DNA of 7,185 nucleotides, taken from contig CANQSW010000069.1 of the NCBI GenBank assembly GCA_947626615.1, positions 1-7,185 on the forward strand, read 5' to 3'. A program made the translations under genes and the position numbers. Source of the DNA: an uncultured Peptococcaceae bacterium. GTDB taxonomy: Bacteria; Bacillota; Dehalobacteriia; UBA4068; UBA4997. Of the stretch, positions 5,314 through 7,185 are shown piece by piece. A model generated the notes under the pieces. The model searched no databases. It was not told the DNA's origin and saw only the letters and a program-made list of their open reading frames with translations. Each line of letters starts with the position of its first letter. Within the stretch, counting starts at the first letter, position 1.

Positions 5314-6153
5314 ATGAGTCCCAAAATAGACGCCGCCAGAGCCAATTTTGCCGCCCTGCGCACGCCGCTGGTCTGCCCCGTCTGCGGCGAAAGGCTGGCT
5401 TTGAGCGCCAACAGCTTCCGCTGCCCGGCCGGCCATTGTTATGATATCGCGGCCAAAAATTATCTGAATCTGGCTCCGCGGCTGAAAGCCCCCGCCGTCT
5501 ACGACGCGGCGCTTTTTGCCGCCCGGCGGGCCGTTTTCGCGGCCGGGTTCTACGCGCCCGTGGCCAAGGCGCTGGCCGACAGAACCGCGGCGCACCGTCA
5601 AAGTTTGAAGCGGCCCATAAACGTGCTGGACGCGGGCTGCGGCGAGGGCTATTTTGCGGCGGCGGTCTTAAACGCGCTGGGGCAGGCAGACTGCGAAGTG
5701 CTGGCGCTGGATCTGGCCAAGCCCGGCCTGACGCTGGCCGCCAAGGCTGCGCCCGGCTTAAAATGCCTGCTGGCCGACTTAACGCGCCTGCCCGTCCCGG
5801 ACGCTTCGCTGGATATCATACTGAACATGCTCTCCCCCGCCAACTATCGGGAGTTTCGGCGGGCGCTGCGGCCCGGCGGTCTGCTGCTGAAAGTCGCGCC
5901 CGGGCCGGATTATCTGCGCGAAGTGCGGCAAGCCTTTGCTCTGCCGCCCGGCGAGGCCAGCGAGGCGGAATCTCTGCTGGCGACGGCCTGCGGGGCCTAC
6001 GAAACGGCGGCCTTTACCTATACCCGCCCCGTAAACGAGACGATGCGGGCCGCTTTTCTGGCCATGAGCCCGCTGGCCAGCCACCACGCGGCGGCCGCGC
6101 CGGAATTTGCCGCCGTCACCATAGACCTGCGGCTATACGCCGCCCGCTTTTGA
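5314..6153 (+). CDS. rlmA: 23S rRNA (guanine-N1)-methyltransferase, RlmA family
   Basis: A SAM-dependent enzyme that methylates N1 of a guanine in helix 35 of 23S rRNA (G745 in RlmAI, G748 in RlmAII); which one cannot be decided here. It has 279 residues, typical of the family. An N-terminal zinc site has C21, C24, C37 and H41 (CPVCGERL, FRCPAGHCYD), followed by the NYLNL block and the ARR..FAAGFY segment characteristic of RlmA. The Rossmann domain has motif I VLDAGCGEG (104-112), D133 in ALDLAK, and D155 with LPVPDASLDIILNMLSP. ATG at 5314 has GAGAGG 6 nt upstream. It follows the HD gene on the same strand with a terminator between them and faces trxA convergently. It could support ribosome function or macrolide/tylosin-type resistance as some RlmAII members do, but nothing here shows that. 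Confidence 0.9.
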   Translation: MSPKIDAARANFAALRTPLVCPVCGERLALSANSFRCPAGHCYDIAAKNYLNLAPRLKAPAVYDAALFAARRAVFAAGFYAPVAKALADRTAAHRQSLKRPINVLDAGCGEGYFAAAVLNALGQADCEVLALDLAKPGLTLAAKAAPGLKCLLADLTRLPVPDASLDIILNMLSPANYREFRRALRPGGLLLKVAPGPDYLREVRQAFALPPGEASEAESLLATACGAYETAAFTYTRPVNETMRAAFLAMSPLASHHAAAAPEFAAVTIDLRLYAARF

Positions 6154-6167
6154 GCAAATTGCACAGC

Positions 6168-6205
6168 AAAAGGCCCTGCCTTCTCGGCAGGGCCTTGGTT
6201 TTTGG
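6168..6205. terminator. Bidirectional intrinsic terminator between rlmA and trxA
   Basis: AAGGCCCTGCC (6170-6180), loop TTCTC and GGCAGGGCCTT (6186-6196) form a perfect 11-bp stem. On the plus strand GG and five T follow; on the minus strand the stem runs into TTTTGC. It lies between two convergent genes and can end transcripts from both. Confidence 0.88.
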
Positions 6206-6209
6206 CGAT

Positions 6210-6530
6210 TTAGCGCAGCAGCTCCTCCACCGCGTCGCGCGATTTGTAGCCGACGGCGGAATTTACCTGTTTGCCGTCGCGGTATACCACCAGACGCGGT
6301 ATCGTATCGACCTCGAAGCGCTCCGCCAGCTCCAGTTCTTCGTCCACGTTGATCTTGCCGACGATAAGCTCCTTACCCGCGCCCTCCCAGGCCGCGTCCA
6401 CCTGCTGCAATACCGGCTCGATCATGCGGCAATAGCCGCACCACGGCGCCCAAAAATCCAGCAGCACCGTGCCGGGAGCCTGCTCCACCTCGGCGGCAAA
6501 GTTGGCCGTCGTTATCGTTACTTCTGCCAT
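6210..6530 (-). CDS. trxA: Thioredoxin-like protein with WCGYC active site
   Basis: A 106-residue protein, the standard thioredoxin length, without a signal peptide, so cytoplasmic. The fold markers are DFWAPWCGYC (25-34) with redox cysteines C31 and C34, the buried Asp D25, K59-x-NVDE, and the cis-proline P78 in TIPRL. Usual TrxA has WCGPC and 'IPT'; here Tyr replaces Pro in the CxxC motif and Arg follows the cis-Pro, both of which should shift redox potential and partner choice. ATG at 6530 is preceded by GAGAGGAG with 9-nt spacing; a TTG at 6539 in frame overlaps the space just after the SD and is less likely. It lies 79 nt downstream of glmS on the same strand and could be co-transcribed. 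The main function is probably disulfide reduction, but a specialised partner is possible. Confidence 0.92.
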   Translation of the reverse strand: MAEVTITTANFAAEVEQAPGTVLLDFWAPWCGYCRMIEPVLQQVDAAWEGAGKELIVGKINVDEELELAERFEVDTIPRLVVYRDGKQVNSAVGYKSRDAVEELLR

Positions 6531-6563
6531 TAGGTTCAACTCCTCTCAATAGGCTTTTTCAAT

Positions 6564-6585
6564 ATCCGTTTTTTATCCGTTTTTT
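6564..6585. repeat. Two 11-bp direct repeats with phased A/T tracts upstream of trxA
   Basis: ATCCGTTTTTT occurs twice head to tail (6564-6574 and 6575-6585). On the trxA strand this is two A6 tracts spaced 11 bp apart, about one helical turn, a pattern that bends DNA. It lies 34-55 bp upstream of the trxA start. No clear -10/-35 pair was recognised around it, so promoter, operator or neutral expansion all remain possible. Confidence 0.5.
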
Positions 6586-6609
6586 AATATGGCCGCCTGG
6601 CCGCGGCGT

Positions 6610-7185
6610 TTATTCCACCGTGACGGATTTGGCCAGATTTTTCGGCTGGTCGATGCTGCAGCCTTTCTGGCTGGCCACGTAATAGGCGAAAAGCTGCAGC
6701 GGTATCACCGTCAGCGAGGGCTGCAAAAGCGTCAGCGTTTTCGGCACGGTGAACACCACGTCGGAGACGGCGGACATCTGCTCGTCGCCCTCCACCGCCA
6801 CGGCCGCGAGATACGCCCCCCGCGCCCGCACTTCCTCCGCGTTGCTGCGTATCTTTTCCACCAGCGGCTGATACGTCGCCAGCGTGAACACCAGCGTGCC
6901 CTGCTCGATCAGCGAGATCGTGCCGTGCTTCAGCTCGCCCCCGGCGTAGGCCTCGGAATGGATATAGGATATCTCTTTCAGCTTCAGGCTGCCCTCCAGC
7001 GCCACGGCGTAGTCCAGATTGCGCCCGATGAAGAAAATGCTGTGCTTGTTATAGAGCTGCGAGGCCCAGTATTGTATCTTGGCTTTGTCGGCCAGCGCCG
7101 CCTCCACCTGCGCGGGCAGCTCCTGCAGCGCAGATCGACGCGGTACGGGCAATGCCGACAGCAAAAATCGACGAAGTACGGGCAA
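6610..7185 (-). CDS. glmS: Glutamine-fructose-6-phosphate aminotransferase (GlmS), C-terminal part; upstream end replaced by repeat sequence at window edge
   Basis: GlmS makes glucosamine-6-phosphate, the first step to UDP-GlcNAc for peptidoglycan. From about 7131 down to the stop (6612-6610) the protein is the second SIS (isomerase) domain of a ~600-residue enzyme. Markers are ALQELPAQVEAAL, FFIGRNLDYAVALEGSLKLK, EISYIHSEAYAGGELKHG, VPLQLFAYYVA-like VIPLQLFAYYVA, and the hallmark C-terminus QPKNLAKSVTVE with the active-site lysine. The glutaminase domain and first SIS domain lie outside the window. Upstream of 7131 the frame stays open to the edge but encodes Leu/Arg-rich repeats (LPVLRRFLLSA, LPVPRRSA) instead of the expected inter-SIS linker. 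The gene is either interrupted in frame by a repeat or joined to unrelated sequence at a contig edge. No start or glmS ribozyme region is visible. Confidence 0.88.
   Translation of the reverse strand: MPVLRRFLLSALPVPRRSALQELPAQVEAALADKAKIQYWASQLYNKHSIFFIGRNLDYAVALEGSLKLKEISYIHSEAYAGGELKHGTISLIEQGTLVFTLATYQPLVEKIRSNAEEVRARGAYLAAVAVEGDEQMSAVSDVVFTVPKTLTLLQPSLTVIPLQLFAYYVASQKGCSIDQPKNLAKSVTVE
7126..7185 (-). repeat. 33-nt-period tandem repeat at the upstream edge of glmS
   Basis: Read on the minus strand, TTGCCCGTAC begins at 7185 and again at 7152, exactly 33 nt apart. Over 33 positions the two units share 24; over the first 27 they share 22. The second copy decays into glmS sequence near GCGCTGCAG. 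A period of 33 nt keeps the reading frame (11 codons). The array may continue beyond the window. Confidence 0.7.

Noticed and set aside
4710..5411. A 233-codon minus-strand frame opposite the HD gene
   Set aside because: It covers the HD gene and its terminator antisense; the plus-strand reading has the HD motif, SD and terminator.
7126..7185. CRISPR array at the right edge
   Set aside because: The 33-nt units follow each other without spacers and only two partial copies are visible.

Overview
The window looks like a 7.2 kb piece of a GC-rich bacterial chromosome. The gene order dgt-dnaG-rpoD, clear Shine-Dalgarno (SD) sites, TTG starts and a Bacillota-style primase N-terminus point to the Bacillota, possibly the Negativicutes; the lineage guess is weak. 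Both ends cut genes: rpoD runs off the left edge and glmS off the right edge.

Layout. Minus strand, 4295 down to 1: a small tandem-HTH DNA-binding protein, then dgt (dNTP triphosphohydrolase), dnaG (primase) and rpoD (housekeeping sigma factor, N-terminal 261 residues only). This is a macromolecular-synthesis cluster linking nucleotide pools, replication priming and transcription initiation. Positions 4296-4718 carry no convincing gene. They hold a nearly perfect tandem duplication (133 and 134 nt), each copy with a consensus -10 box, a cloverleaf-like fold and an A/T-rich hairpin, reading toward the plus strand. Plus strand, 4719 to 6153: an HD-domain phosphohydrolase and an RlmA-type 23S rRNA guanine-N1 methyltransferase, separated by an intrinsic terminator. 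Minus strand, 7185 down to 6210: the C-terminal part of glmS (glucosamine-6-phosphate synthase), then a thioredoxin with a WCGYC active site. A strong bidirectional terminator separates rlmA from trxA.

Three things deserve attention. First, the tandem 133/134-nt units at 4390-4656 could be a duplicated small-RNA or leader element, or a dispersed non-coding repeat. Second, several genes (rpoD, dgt, the HD gene, rlmA) have a hairpin directly upstream of the SD. For rpoD and rlmA the hairpin is terminator-like, which suggests leader-level control. Third, the right edge of glmS runs into a 33-nt-period repeat that replaces the expected GlmS linker. This is either an in-frame repeat insertion or an assembly junction.
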